Below, in pieces: positions 45,245 to 53,087 of a stretch of 64,000 nucleotides of DNA (its first letter is position 1; the number at the start of each line of letters is the position of its first letter). The position numbers and the translations under genes were made by a program. The notes below the pieces were generated by a model, which was given only the letters and a program-made list of their open reading frames with translations, was not told the DNA's origin and did not search any database. Source of the stretch: Aquincola tertiaricarbonis (lineage in GTDB: Bacteria; Pseudomonadota; Gammaproteobacteria; Burkholderiales; Burkholderiaceae_C); the NCBI RefSeq assembly GCF_000969605.1, contig NZ_JZUE01000028.1:1-64000 (forward strand), in the 5' to 3' direction.

Positions 45245-46228
45245 TCAGTCCGCCGGGCCTTGCAGCACCAGCTTGCCGACCTGGCTGCCGCCTTCCATGC
45301 AGGCCTTGGCTTGCTGCAGGTGGTCGAACGTAAAGACCTGGTCGACGACCGGGCTTAAGCGGCCTTCGGCCATCCAGGGCAACCAGTCGCGCTTGAAACC
45401 GGCCACCGGTTCGGCCCGCTGTTGCGGCGTTCGCAGCTTGTTGGACACGCCAAACAGGCACAGGCGCTTGCTGTGCAAGGCCTCCAGGTCGAGCTGCGCA
45501 GTGAGAACGCCATCGACGTAGCCGACCATGGCCAGTCGGCCCTCGAATGCAAGCGACTTGATGCATTCGGCGAACACGGTGCCACCCACGGTGTCTATGG
45601 CCAGGTGAACGCCTTGGCCGTCCGTCGCTGCCATCACCTTGTCGGCAAAATCCGGCTGGCGGGTGTGCAGCCCTAGGTCCAGGCCAAGCGTTTGCAGTCG
45701 TTGCAGCTTGTCGGCACTGCCGGACGTGCCGATCACCCGTGCGCCCATGGCCTTGGCGGCCTGCAACGCCGTGGTGCCCACGCCTGACGTCACGCCGGCA
45801 ATCAGCAGGTTTTGGCCGGGCTGCAGGCGGCCTTGCAGCACCAACATGTCGTAGACGACGAGGAACGTCAGCGGCACGGCACCGGCCCTTGTCCAGTCGA
45901 GCGCCGCAGGCACCGGCAGCGCCTCGCGCGTATCCATCAGCACATACTCGGCAAAAGCGCCACGGCAGCGGCCCATCACACGGTCGCCCTCCTGCCAGTC
46001 CTTTACATCCGGCCCCAGGCTCACCACTGCTCCTGCCGCCTCCGTTCCGACAGGTTTCGCGCCGCCGCCAGCTGCGTGCAGGCCGTGGCCGGCAATGAAC
46101 TCGCCCCGATTGAGGCCAGCTGCGCGCATTCGCAGGAGCAATTGACCAGCCCCGGGCGAGGGCATCGGCATTTCCTGCAGTTGCAGCTGCAATTCACCGT
46201 CCCGCTCCTGCATGGTGTAAGCACGCAT
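45245..46228 (-). CDS. Zinc-independent MDR-family quinone oxidoreductase / enoyl reductase
   Basis: The 327-residue medium-chain dehydrogenase has AAGLNRGEFIAGHGLHAAGG, GTEAAGAVVSLGPDVKDWQE, and the NADP-binding LLIAGVTSGVGTTALQAAKA. No zinc-ligand cysteines are present, as in the QOR group. It likely reduces a double bond or quinone-like carbonyl of the pathway intermediate. The spacing of 18 bases to the enoyl-CoA hydratase gene supports one operon. Confidence 0.85.
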   Translation of the reverse strand: MRAYTMQERDGELQLQLQEMPMPSPGAGQLLLRMRAAGLNRGEFIAGHGLHAAGGGAKPVGTEAAGAVVSLGPDVKDWQEGDRVMGRCRGAFAEYVLMDTREALPVPAALDWTRAGAVPLTFLVVYDMLVLQGRLQPGQNLLIAGVTSGVGTTALQAAKAMGARVIGTSGSADKLQRLQTLGLDLGLHTRQPDFADKVMAATDGQGVHLAIDTVGGTVFAECIKSLAFEGRLAMVGYVDGVLTAQLDLEALHSKRLCLFGVSNKLRTPQQRAEPVAGFKRDWLPWMAEGRLSPVVDQVFTFDHLQQAKACMEGGSQVGKLVLQGPAD

Positions 46229-46246
46229 CTTGATCTCCGAATGGCC

Positions 46247-47056
46247 TTAGCGGCCCTTGAACACCGGACGCCGTTTTTCCATGAAGGCGCGTCGGCCCTC
46301 GGCGTAGTCCTCGCTATCGAAGCATGCGCGGATGAGCGCAGCACAGCGTTCATGGTCGACCTCGGGCGAGGTCTTCAAGACCTCCGCCGTAATGGCCTTG
46401 GCGGCGCGTACCGTCAGCGGTGCGTTCTCGTCGAGCGCGAGGGTGTACTCGGTCAGCAAGTCATTGAGTGCATCGGCAGCACAGGTGCGGGAGACAAGAC
46501 CTCGGGCTAGCGCTTCGTCAGCACCGATGCGCCGGCCCGTAAAGAACAGGTCTTTCGCCACCCCGGGGCCGACCAGGTCCACCAGGTTTTTCATGGCCGA
46601 ATAACGGTAGCCGAGGCCTAGGCGCGCCGCTGGGATGGAGAACACCGCATCGTCGGCCGCAATGCGGATGTCGCAGGCCAGTGCAACGTTCACGCCGCCG
46701 CCTATGCACCAGCCGCGTATGCAGGCCAGCGTGGGCAGGGGGCAGCGCTCGATGCCGGTGAGAGCGGCCTCGGCCATGGCTTCATATCGGACCACCGCCT
46801 CGCGGGCGGCGCGCTGGTCTTCAAACTGTGAGATGTCCGCGCCGGATACGAAGGCCTTGTCGCCCGCGCCCGAGAAAACCACCAGGCGCAGGCGGTCGTC
46901 CTGCTGCGCCTGGGCCAGTAGCACCGGCACCGCTTCCCACATGTCGACCGACAGTGCGTTGTGTCGGGCCGGATTGTTGAAGCGGATGTGCAAGGTGCCA
47001 CCATCCCGCCAAGTCTCGACCCGACCGGTGGGTGATCGGTAATCGTTGCCATTCAT
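46247..47056 (-). CDS. Enoyl-CoA hydratase/isomerase family protein
   Basis: The 269-residue crotonase-fold protein has RFNNPARHNALSVDMWEAVP, the oxyanion hole VFSGAGDKAFVSGADISQFE, and CIRGWCIGGGVNVALACDIR. Hydratase Glu positions are not both evident (PAARLGLGYRYSAMKNLVDL), so it may be a hydrolase, isomerase or decarboxylase instead. It begins at the last base of the CaiB stop (TGATG), so it is translationally coupled to the CoA-transferase. Confidence 0.85.
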   Translation of the reverse strand: MNGNDYRSPTGRVETWRDGGTLHIRFNNPARHNALSVDMWEAVPVLLAQAQQDDRLRLVVFSGAGDKAFVSGADISQFEDQRAAREAVVRYEAMAEAALTGIERCPLPTLACIRGWCIGGGVNVALACDIRIAADDAVFSIPAARLGLGYRYSAMKNLVDLVGPGVAKDLFFTGRRIGADEALARGLVSRTCAADALNDLLTEYTLALDENAPLTVRAAKAITAEVLKTSPEVDHERCAALIRACFDSEDYAEGRRAFMEKRRPVFKGR

Positions 47057-48246
47057 CAGAACACTCCTTGTGCGCGCAGGCGCGTGATGTCGTCGGTGCT
47101 CACGCCGATCTCGGCAAGCACTTCGTGCGTGTGCTCGCCACGGCGCGGGGCAGCACGGGCGACCGTGCTGGGCGTGCGTTCGAGCTGCACCGGTTGGCCA
47201 ACGAGCCGCTGGTGGCCGTGGTGGTCCGATACCACCTCCTTGACCATGCCCAGGTGTCGGACCTGCGGCTCTTCAAACACCTCGCTCAAGTCGTTGATGT
47301 GTCCACACGCCACACCGCCGGCGTTGAACCGCGCGATCCAGTGCGCCCGGTCGTGCGCGACCAGTCGACGGTTGATTTCTTCGTTCAGGGTGTCGCGGTT
47401 GACCGAGCGGGCAGCCTTGTCGAGATATCGAGCGTCTGTCACCCATTCAGGCGCGCCGAGGATGTCGCAGAACCGTTCCCAGATCTTCGAGCCGAAGACC
47501 GCGATGTTCATGTAGCCGTCCCGGGCCTTGTAGACGCCGGTTGGGATGCTGGTGGGATGGAAGTTGCCGGCCTGCTTGGCGACCTCTCCGTCGATCAGCC
47601 AGCGAGACGTCTGGAAGTCCATCATGTAGACCATGGACTCCAGCAGCGAGGTGTGGAGCCATTGCCCTCGGCCCGAACTTTCGCGTTCCAGCAGCGCCAC
47701 CAGGATGCCTTGCGCCGCAAAGACGCCGGCACACAGGTCGGCGATGGGGATGCCCACGCGCACCGGACCCTGACCGGGCAGGCCGGTGACAGACATCAAC
47801 CCCCCCATGCCTTGGGCAATCTGATCGAAGCCCGGTCGCTGCGCCAGCGGGCCGGTCTGTCCGAAGCCCGAGATGCTGGCGTACACGAGCCTGGGGTGAT
47901 CCTTTGAAAGGGACTCGTAGTCAATGCCGAGCCGAAACTTGACATCGGGCCGAAAGTTCTCGACGACCACGTCGGCGGTGCCGATCAACTGCCTTAGGAG
48001 GCCGATGCCCTCTGACTGCTTGAGATCCAGCGTAATCGAGCGCTTGTTGCGGTGGGTGTACTGATAGTCGGAACCGTCCTGGCCGCCAAGGGTGTCGTCG
48101 CCGCGCATGTGCTCGGGCATCTGCACCTGAATCACGTCGGCCCCCCAGTCAGCCAGTTGCCGGCAGCACGTAGGGCCGGCCCGCACTTGGGTGAGGTCAA
48201 CGACGCGAAAACGTGCGAGCGCAGGAGACGCGGGGAGGTGCGGCAT
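47056..48246 (-). CDS. CaiB/BaiF-family (class III) CoA-transferase
   Basis: The 396-residue protein activates a carboxylic acid to its CoA thioester. It shows FRVVDLTQVRAGPTCCRQLA, DWGADVIQVQMPEHMRGDD, NKRSITLDLKQSEGIGLLRQ, and VVVENFRPDVKFRLGIDYES. The start MPHLPASPALARF at 48246 is preferred. It has AGAGGA upstream, and the longer alternatives at 48285 and 48324 fall inside the promoter/operator. The catalytic Asp of this family should lie near GVFAAQGILVALLERESSGR. It is the first gene of the minus-strand operon. Confidence 0.88.
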   Translation of the reverse strand: MPHLPASPALARFRVVDLTQVRAGPTCCRQLADWGADVIQVQMPEHMRGDDTLGGQDGSDYQYTHRNKRSITLDLKQSEGIGLLRQLIGTADVVVENFRPDVKFRLGIDYESLSKDHPRLVYASISGFGQTGPLAQRPGFDQIAQGMGGLMSVTGLPGQGPVRVGIPIADLCAGVFAAQGILVALLERESSGRGQWLHTSLLESMVYMMDFQTSRWLIDGEVAKQAGNFHPTSIPTGVYKARDGYMNIAVFGSKIWERFCDILGAPEWVTDARYLDKAARSVNRDTLNEEINRRLVAHDRAHWIARFNAGGVACGHINDLSEVFEEPQVRHLGMVKEVVSDHHGHQRLVGQPVQLERTPSTVARAAPRRGEHTHEVLAEIGVSTDDITRLRAQGVF

Positions 48247-48271
48247 GGAATGATCCTCTGTCAATGAGTCC

Positions 48272-48300
48272 AGTATCCGGTCCATGCCTGCAAGTGTCAA
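48272..48300 (-). promoter_or_regulatory. Sigma-70 promoter of the CoA-transferase operon
   Basis: On the minus strand, TTGACA (48300-48295) is separated by exactly 17 bases from GATACT (48277-48272). A perfect -35 with consensus spacing predicts transcription starting about 48265, upstream of the chosen ATG at 48246. The -35 lies inside the operator repeat. Confidence 0.65.
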
Positions 48301-48325
48301 CACTTTGGCCACAAGTGTTGACATT
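48292..48325. promoter_or_regulatory. GntR operator: large inverted repeat between caiB and gntR
   Basis: TGTCAACACTT (48295-48305) and AAGTGTTGACA (48313-48323) form a perfect 11-bp inverted repeat around a seven-base spacer. Each arm lies in a smaller near-palindrome (AAGTGT-CA-ACACTT on the left, perfect). It overlaps the -35 of the minus-strand promoter and is 37 bases before the gntR start, so one bound regulator could control both directions. Confidence 0.65.
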
Positions 48326-48361
48326 ACGGGGTGTGCTGCGGCGGTGCCCTATGCTTGCGAC

Positions 48362-49042
48362 ATGACAGAGGCCAAGTCACTCCGCAGCGCCGAGCAACAC
48401 TTGGCGCCCCGAATCGCCGACGACCTGCGGCGCTTGATCTACAACGGCGAGTTCGCTCCTGGGGAACGTCTGAACGAAGCGGCGCTTGCGCTGCGAATGG
48501 GCACCAGCCGGGGGCCCATTCGCGAGGCTGTGCGCCTGCTGGTGGGGTGGGGCCTGGTCACGCCCGTGCCCAACCGCGGGGTGTTCGTTCGCACGCTGTC
48601 GGTCCGCCAGATGTTGGAGGTCTATGAGTTGCGGGCGCTGGTGTTCGGCTTTGCGGCCGAGCGGGCGGCAGAACGTGCGTCGGATGCCGACAAGCGGGAA
48701 TTGGAATCGATGCTGCTGGGGATGGACGCAGCCAACGACGAGAATGACAGCACCCGGTACTACGAGCTGAACCTCGCCTTCCACCGGCGAATCCTTGAGC
48801 TCTCGGGCAACGAGCGCGCCATTCAGACCTATGACGAGTACGTCAAGGAATTGCACCTGTTCCGCCGACGTTATTTCAATGGCCCGGGCAACATGCAGCG
48901 CTCCAACGATCAACACCGCGCGTTGTTTGAGGCCATTGCTCGCGGCGCCAAGGCCCGTGCGAAAGCAGTCGCCGAGCGACATGTTCTGGAGGGCAGGGAG
49001 CGGCTGCTATCAACGTGGAATGCCGATGTGGGCAAGCCGTAA
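48362..49042 (+). CDS. GntR-family regulator, FCD subfamily
   Basis: The protein has 226 residues with a winged helix (FAPGERLNEAALALRMGTSR, GPIREAVRLLVGWGLVTPV) and an FCD domain with NLAFHRRILELSGN, QHRALFEAIARG and VAERHVLEGRE as candidate metal/effector residues. It is divergent from the CaiB operon across a conspicuous operator. It is likely a repressor of the operon and of itself. Confidence 0.88.
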   Translation: MTEAKSLRSAEQHLAPRIADDLRRLIYNGEFAPGERLNEAALALRMGTSRGPIREAVRLLVGWGLVTPVPNRGVFVRTLSVRQMLEVYELRALVFGFAAERAAERASDADKRELESMLLGMDAANDENDSTRYYELNLAFHRRILELSGNERAIQTYDEYVKELHLFRRRYFNGPGNMQRSNDQHRALFEAIARGAKARAKAVAERHVLEGRERLLSTWNADVGKP

Positions 49043-49057
49043 CGCCGGCAAGCCCTG

Positions 49058-49325
49058 CTACGGTTGCACACCGCCCGGCCGCAAGATCTCGACGCGCTGA
49101 CAGCAAAAGCAGCACACCGTGACCACATGCTGGCGATAGTGCGGGGACTGCTTGTGCGCCTCTAGCGCCGCATCGTCCTGATAATGGTGGACCAGCAGCA
49201 CGGAGGTCGGGGCGTCGACGCCTCGGTAGGCCTCGTAGCCCCGCCAGCGGCGGCGCCTATCCACGCCACCAGCTCCAGCACTCGGCCGAGACCGCTTTTA
49301 CGTACCTGCCAGTGCGCTATCACCG
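49058..49325 (-). pseudogene. Antibiotic-biosynthesis-monooxygenase (ABM) family remnant
   Basis: The minus strand reads VIAHWQVRKSGLGRVLELVA in one frame (about 49325-49265). It then reads YEAYRGVDAPTSVLLVHHYQ and DDAALEAHKQSPHYRQHVV in another, to a stop at 49058. Joined, they match a small quinol-monooxygenase-like ABM protein with a frameshift and an apparent internal deletion. It is non-functional as written. Confidence 0.6.
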
Positions 49326-49346
49326 CCGCACCTGCCGACGACCGGT

Positions 49347-49470
49347 TTATGCGGCCTCCCGCAGTGCCCGGACGGTCGCTGCGCCGACCAGCGTGCCGGA
49401 CGCCGAATTCCGGCCCGTGATCAACTGCCCGTCGACGACCAGCTGGCTCTGCAGGGCGAGCCCGATGCGT
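49347..49470 (-). pseudogene. C-terminal fragment of a DJ-1/PfpI-like protein
   Basis: The minus strand ends LQSQLVVDGQLITGRNSASG followed by TLVGAATVRALREAA and TAA. This resembles the C-terminus of DJ-1/PfpI/ThiJ amidotransferase-like proteins (vvDGnlITGqNPas). The N-terminal part with the nucleophilic Cys is missing. It is one of several relics in this 550-base stretch. Confidence 0.45.
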
Positions 49471-49605
49471 AGCGCCCGCCCTCCTACCGAAGGCGGCTTT
49501 TTGGTGGAATGGGACATCGGGGCGGGTTGGACTGAGCATGGGCGATGCCGGTGGCCTTCACCACCGCCCGGGTGAGGGTCGGGCAGCCCATGCCTGCGGT
49601 GGGGG

Positions 49606-49941
49606 TCACACCATCAACCGCCGCTCGAACCGGCTGCTGGTCGATGCGGTACAGCTGACCTGCCGCCATTCGATGCTGCGCACCTCTGCCAGTGCTGGTC
49701 CGTCGGCCAGCCAGCGGCGCATCTCAAGCAGTTGCGCCACCGAGCCGTGCAAGGCCACCTCCACCGAGCCGTCCTTGCGGTTGCGCGCCCAGCCCGCCAG
49801 CCCGATCCGGCGGGCCGTTTGCACACACGCGTCGCAGTAACCGGTCCCGTGCAGATGCCCGCGCACCCGGGCACACCAGTGCTCCGGGGGGTCGTCCAGC
49901 ACCGGGGTGGGACGCACAGGCGCAGCCAAGTTCATCATCAT
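49606..49941 (-). CDS. Acylphosphatase-like protein lacking the catalytic arginine
   Basis: The protein has 111 residues. The acylphosphatase pattern is clear: CARVRGHLHGTGYCDACVQT, RIGLAGWARNRKDGSVEVAL, then HGSVAQLLEMRRWLADGP. Asn in ARNRKDG is conserved. The catalytic Arg of the family (GVGFR) is replaced: the segment reads GTGYC. It is therefore probably inactive as an acylphosphatase or has a new role. Its start overlaps the stop of the DUF1173 gene by four bases, so it is part of the conjugation operon. Confidence 0.75.
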   Translation of the reverse strand: MMMNLAAPVRPTPVLDDPPEHWCARVRGHLHGTGYCDACVQTARRIGLAGWARNRKDGSVEVALHGSVAQLLEMRRWLADGPALAEVRSIEWRQVSCTASTSSRFERRLMV

Positions 49942-51242
49942 GCCGACGGAACGTCTACCGCGCAGTCTGCCCGTCCGGTGGGCGGCTGCATCCCCCCGTC
50001 CGGTGGGGGCGGCCGTGACGGCGTGGTGTGCGACGTGAAGGTGGCGTTGCGGCGCGCCGGCCAGGCCGGCATCACCGAATCACGCGGCGACCAGCACCAA
50101 GCGGCGGCGGGCCGTGCCACCGTCTCGTTCCCGCCGTCCGACACCAAAAACAGCGGCGAGGGTGCCTCGTCCGTGTCGATGAGCACCGCGGCCGGCAATG
50201 CGGCGCCGGTGAGTTGGTAACGCAGCGGCTTGCTGAAACAGCGTCCTGCCTGCACCAGCGCCTGCAGCAGCTGCGCCTCGAAGCCGCCGTCCGCCGGCAG
50301 CCAGGTGGCGGTGGTCAACATCAGGCTGACCTCCACCAATGTAGGCCGGCCGACGTCGGACAACACGGCCGTGGCCAGCAGCACCAAGTGAAGATCCGGC
50401 TCGGCGCCCCAGGTCGCCAACTCCGCGTCGAAGTGCCGCGCCAGGCGCCGCATCAGGGTCGCATCCAGCCAGCAGGTCACGTCCGGCAGGTGCTTGAGCA
50501 CCGCGGAGTGACCGTAACGCGCCGGCACCAGCTCTTTGAGCTCGGCCAGCATCAACAGCAGTGGCTGCGGCTGGCCATCCCGGGGCAGGGCGCTCGCCCA
50601 CTGCTGGCGCCGCCGCTGCGCCAGCACCTCACGCTGCGCCACGCTGAACACCTCCGGCAGGTACAAACGATCCGCCAATGGCTGTCCACCGAGGGTGGTG
50701 CGCTGCGCCGCTCGCAGCAGGTGGCGGCGCACCGTGCCCCAAGTGCGCCGGCCCGCAAAGCCCGGATGCCAACGGTTCAGCTCCGCCTGCTCCCACAGGT
50801 AGTGCAACAGCCCGCGCAGCGTCAGCCGGCTGCCCGGGCTGCGCACGCTGCCGCGTGGCTCGCCGGCTACTGGCGCGCCAGGACGCCCGGGCTGCTGGCT
50901 GAGCGGGAAGTTCACTCGCAAGCTGACCAGGCCGGTGGTGACATCTTCCCGGATCGCGGGCGCCACCTCGCCACGGCCCGACCACTCGAGCGGCGGTTCA
51001 TAGGAACCACAGTCCGGCGCATGCGCGGGGCCGGTGTCGGGCATGCGCTTGATGAGGTAAGTTGGCCCCCAGTGTGCGATGTACATCGGCACGCCCCTGG
51101 GCTGGCAGAGGCAGCGCGGGCGCAGTCGCTGCGCATAAGCCTCGGCCACGGCGTCCGGGAAGGCGGGGCTCTGAGGCGCCAGCACGACGTGATCGAAGGC
51201 ATAGCAGGCCGGACGGCTGTCGACGTTGCCGGTGCTGTCCAT
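49938..51242 (-). CDS. DUF1173-family protein of a conjugative element
   Basis: The protein has 434 residues; the start MDSTGNVDSRPACYAFDHVV is preferred, with alternatives up to 51326. It has RCLCQPRGVPMYIAHWGPTY followed by LIKRMPDTGPAHAPDCGSYE, a Cys/His-containing N-terminal part typical of DUF1173. LRGLLHYLWEQAELNRWHPG and RLYLPEVFSVAQREVLAQRR also fit. The family occurs in ICEs and plasmids near T4SS genes; its function is unknown. The last 50 residues are Pro/Arg-rich and may be altered by a frame change. It is in one operon with LPD7, OmpA, TraG and VirB11 genes. Confidence 0.7.
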   Translation of the reverse strand: MDSTGNVDSRPACYAFDHVVLAPQSPAFPDAVAEAYAQRLRPRCLCQPRGVPMYIAHWGPTYLIKRMPDTGPAHAPDCGSYEPPLEWSGRGEVAPAIREDVTTGLVSLRVNFPLSQQPGRPGAPVAGEPRGSVRSPGSRLTLRGLLHYLWEQAELNRWHPGFAGRRTWGTVRRHLLRAAQRTTLGGQPLADRLYLPEVFSVAQREVLAQRRRQQWASALPRDGQPQPLLLMLAELKELVPARYGHSAVLKHLPDVTCWLDATLMRRLARHFDAELATWGAEPDLHLVLLATAVLSDVGRPTLVEVSLMLTTATWLPADGGFEAQLLQALVQAGRCFSKPLRYQLTGAALPAAVLIDTDEAPSPLFLVSDGGNETVARPAAAWCWSPRDSVMPAWPARRNATFTSHTTPSRPPPPDGGMQPPTGRADCAVDVPSA

Positions 51243-51246
51243 GGCC

Positions 51247-52413
51247 TCACCGTGTGGGCGCCGTGCGATCACGCGTGCGGCTGCGCTCGGGGGGTGCCAC
51301 CACCGGCCGCTGCGACGGTGCTGCACGGTCGTACACCGCCACCTTGGGCGTCTGGCCGGCCCGCAGGCGCTGCGCCAGCTGTTCGGTCGCTGCGGCCAGC
51401 ACCGCCTCGCGCTGTGCCGGTGGTACCTTCTTGTCGACCAGGATCGCTTCGATGGCGGCGATCACCGCCTTGCGCCCGCCGCCGCCGCGGCCGCTGGCGC
51501 CCTTCTGCGCATCGGGCGACGTGTTCGCCTCCGGCACCGCTTCAATGCGGTTGCGCTGGCGCACCTCGCGTTCCTTGGCCAGCACCTCGAGGTCGGCCGG
51601 GTTGGGTTCATAGCCCAGCGCCCTGACGCCGCGCACCGACGCCTCCAGCCACACCAAGCGCTTGAACTCCTCGTTGCCCGACACCCGCAGCGCGCGCCAA
51701 TTGCGCGCTTCCGCCACGTCGATCATCGAACGGGCGACCGACGGGCTGTTGGTGTCGGTGGACAGCTTGAAGGTGGACTCGGTGAAGGCCACGCGGGTGG
51801 TGTCGCCGCGAAAGCGGTACTCGGTGCGGCCAACCTGCACGTCCCCCAGCGTCACGGCGGCCCGCTTGATGACATACCGGTCCTTCAGCGCGGCTTCCAG
51901 TTGAGCCAAGCGCGTGCTGCGGTCGGCCGCGTGGTCGATCTCGGACAGCGGGCCGCTGCTGCGGCCGGTGGGCGTCGGCGGGTGCGGACCGGTGCCTGCG
52001 TGGCGCGGCTCGACCGCCGGGGGCTTGATCGCGTCGTGTTGCGCGTTTGCTTGTTCGGCCGTTGCCAGATCCGGGACCTCGTCCCGCGTGGTGGCGACCG
52101 CCGGCGACCGAGGGGCTGCCGCAGGCCGCTGCGGCCCACGTTGCCATTGGCCGTCCACCTTGTCGACCAGGCTGCGCTGGCCGTCCGCATCGATCGCCAC
52201 AAACCGTCGGCTGCCGAGTTGCTCGGCCTTGGCGACCATATCCGGCCATCGGGTCGTTGTGTACAGCACCTCGGCGAAGGGATCACGCAGCTCAAAGCGT
52301 TCGCCCGCCGGCTCGGGCGGCATCTGAAAACGTGTCTTGGCAACCGTGGCCCGGTTCGCGGGCTCCACGGTGCCTCCGGCCGGTGGCCGGGCGGGAAGGG
52401 GCAGTTCATCCAT
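51247..52413 (-). CDS. LPD7-domain protein (relaxase-associated domain, free-standing)
   Basis: The protein has 388 residues; the ATG at 52413 has CAGGAG upstream. The LPD7 domain spans about residues 160-280: RYVIKRAAVTLGDVQVGRTE, YRFRGDTTRVAFTESTFKLS, VARSMIDVAEARNWRALRVS and GNEEFKRLVWLEASVRGVRA. The first 130 residues and the C-terminus are Pro/Arg-rich linkers. In many MOBP relaxases this domain forms the C-terminal part of the relaxase itself; here it is separate from the short relaxase at 1.2 kb. It probably binds DNA or replication/transfer partners. Confidence 0.78.
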   Translation of the reverse strand: MDELPLPARPPAGGTVEPANRATVAKTRFQMPPEPAGERFELRDPFAEVLYTTTRWPDMVAKAEQLGSRRFVAIDADGQRSLVDKVDGQWQRGPQRPAAAPRSPAVATTRDEVPDLATAEQANAQHDAIKPPAVEPRHAGTGPHPPTPTGRSSGPLSEIDHAADRSTRLAQLEAALKDRYVIKRAAVTLGDVQVGRTEYRFRGDTTRVAFTESTFKLSTDTNSPSVARSMIDVAEARNWRALRVSGNEEFKRLVWLEASVRGVRALGYEPNPADLEVLAKEREVRQRNRIEAVPEANTSPDAQKGASGRGGGGRKAVIAAIEAILVDKKVPPAQREAVLAAATEQLAQRLRAGQTPKVAVYDRAAPSQRPVVAPPERSRTRDRTAPTR

Positions 52414-52454
52414 TACAAGCTCCTGACGGTTGAAGGACAAACGAATCGGGGTCC

Positions 52455-53087
52455 TCAGGGCACGTTCTCACCGGCCACCAGCGCTTGGGTACTGAGCGGC
52501 ACCGGCGCCACGCGGTACAGCTCGATCTCCACTCGGCGGTTCAGATCACGCCCTGTGGGGCTGCTGTTGTCGGCCACGGCATCCCCGGACGGCTGGTACG
52601 TGGCCCGGATGCGGGAGGGCTCAATGCCCGCCGCCACCAGCAGGTCGCGCACGGCATGCGCACGGTCGCGTGCGATGCGCGCCTCGGCCACGCTGTCGGT
52701 CGTGCCGTCGGTGCGGCCGCGCAGCAGGATCAGCGGCGCTTGCCGTGCGGCCGGCAGCAGGGCCTGCAGCGCCGCAGCCGGTAGGTCGGCGTCGTGGCTG
52801 CCGTACGCAAAGCGCACCGTGATGACAGTGTTGCCCGGCGGCGCCGGTGGATCGGCCGGCACCTGCTGGGCCCACTGCACCAGCCGACTGGCTTGCCGGG
52901 CCACCTGCTCTCTTGACTCCCGCAGCTCGATGCGGCCGTTGTGCAGCGCATGGCGGCAGCTCTGAAACTCGACCGCCTCGGGCGTGTTGATGGGCCGGCG
53001 CGGTGCGTCTTCGGCCGTTGGCAGCGGAGGCGGGCTGCTGCAAGCCGCCACGAGGGCGGTGACAAGGCTCAAGGTCAGGATGCGCAT
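52455..53087 (-). CDS. OmpA-family lipoprotein of the conjugation locus
   Basis: The 210-residue protein has a lipobox in MRILTLSLVTALVAACSSPP. A helical N-terminal region is followed by an OmpA peptidoglycan-binding domain: ITVRFAYGSHDADLPAAAL, PLILLRGRTDGTTDSVAEAR, IARDRAHAVRDLLVAAGI and NRRVEIELY. It could anchor the transfer machinery to the cell wall, like the VirB7/TraF-like or TrbH-like lipoproteins of ICEs. It overlaps the coupling-protein gene by 13 bases. Confidence 0.82.
   Translation of the reverse strand: MRILTLSLVTALVAACSSPPPLPTAEDAPRRPINTPEAVEFQSCRHALHNGRIELRESREQVARQASRLVQWAQQVPADPPAPPGNTVITVRFAYGSHDADLPAAALQALLPAARQAPLILLRGRTDGTTDSVAEARIARDRAHAVRDLLVAAGIEPSRIRATYQPSGDAVADNSSPTGRDLNRRVEIELYRVAPVPLSTQALVAGENVP

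Noticed and set aside
50028-51626. A 532-codon plus-strand open frame opposite DUF1173
   Set aside because: It is antisense to DUF1173 and LPD7 genes that have recognisable motifs, tight operon spacing and a ribosome site.
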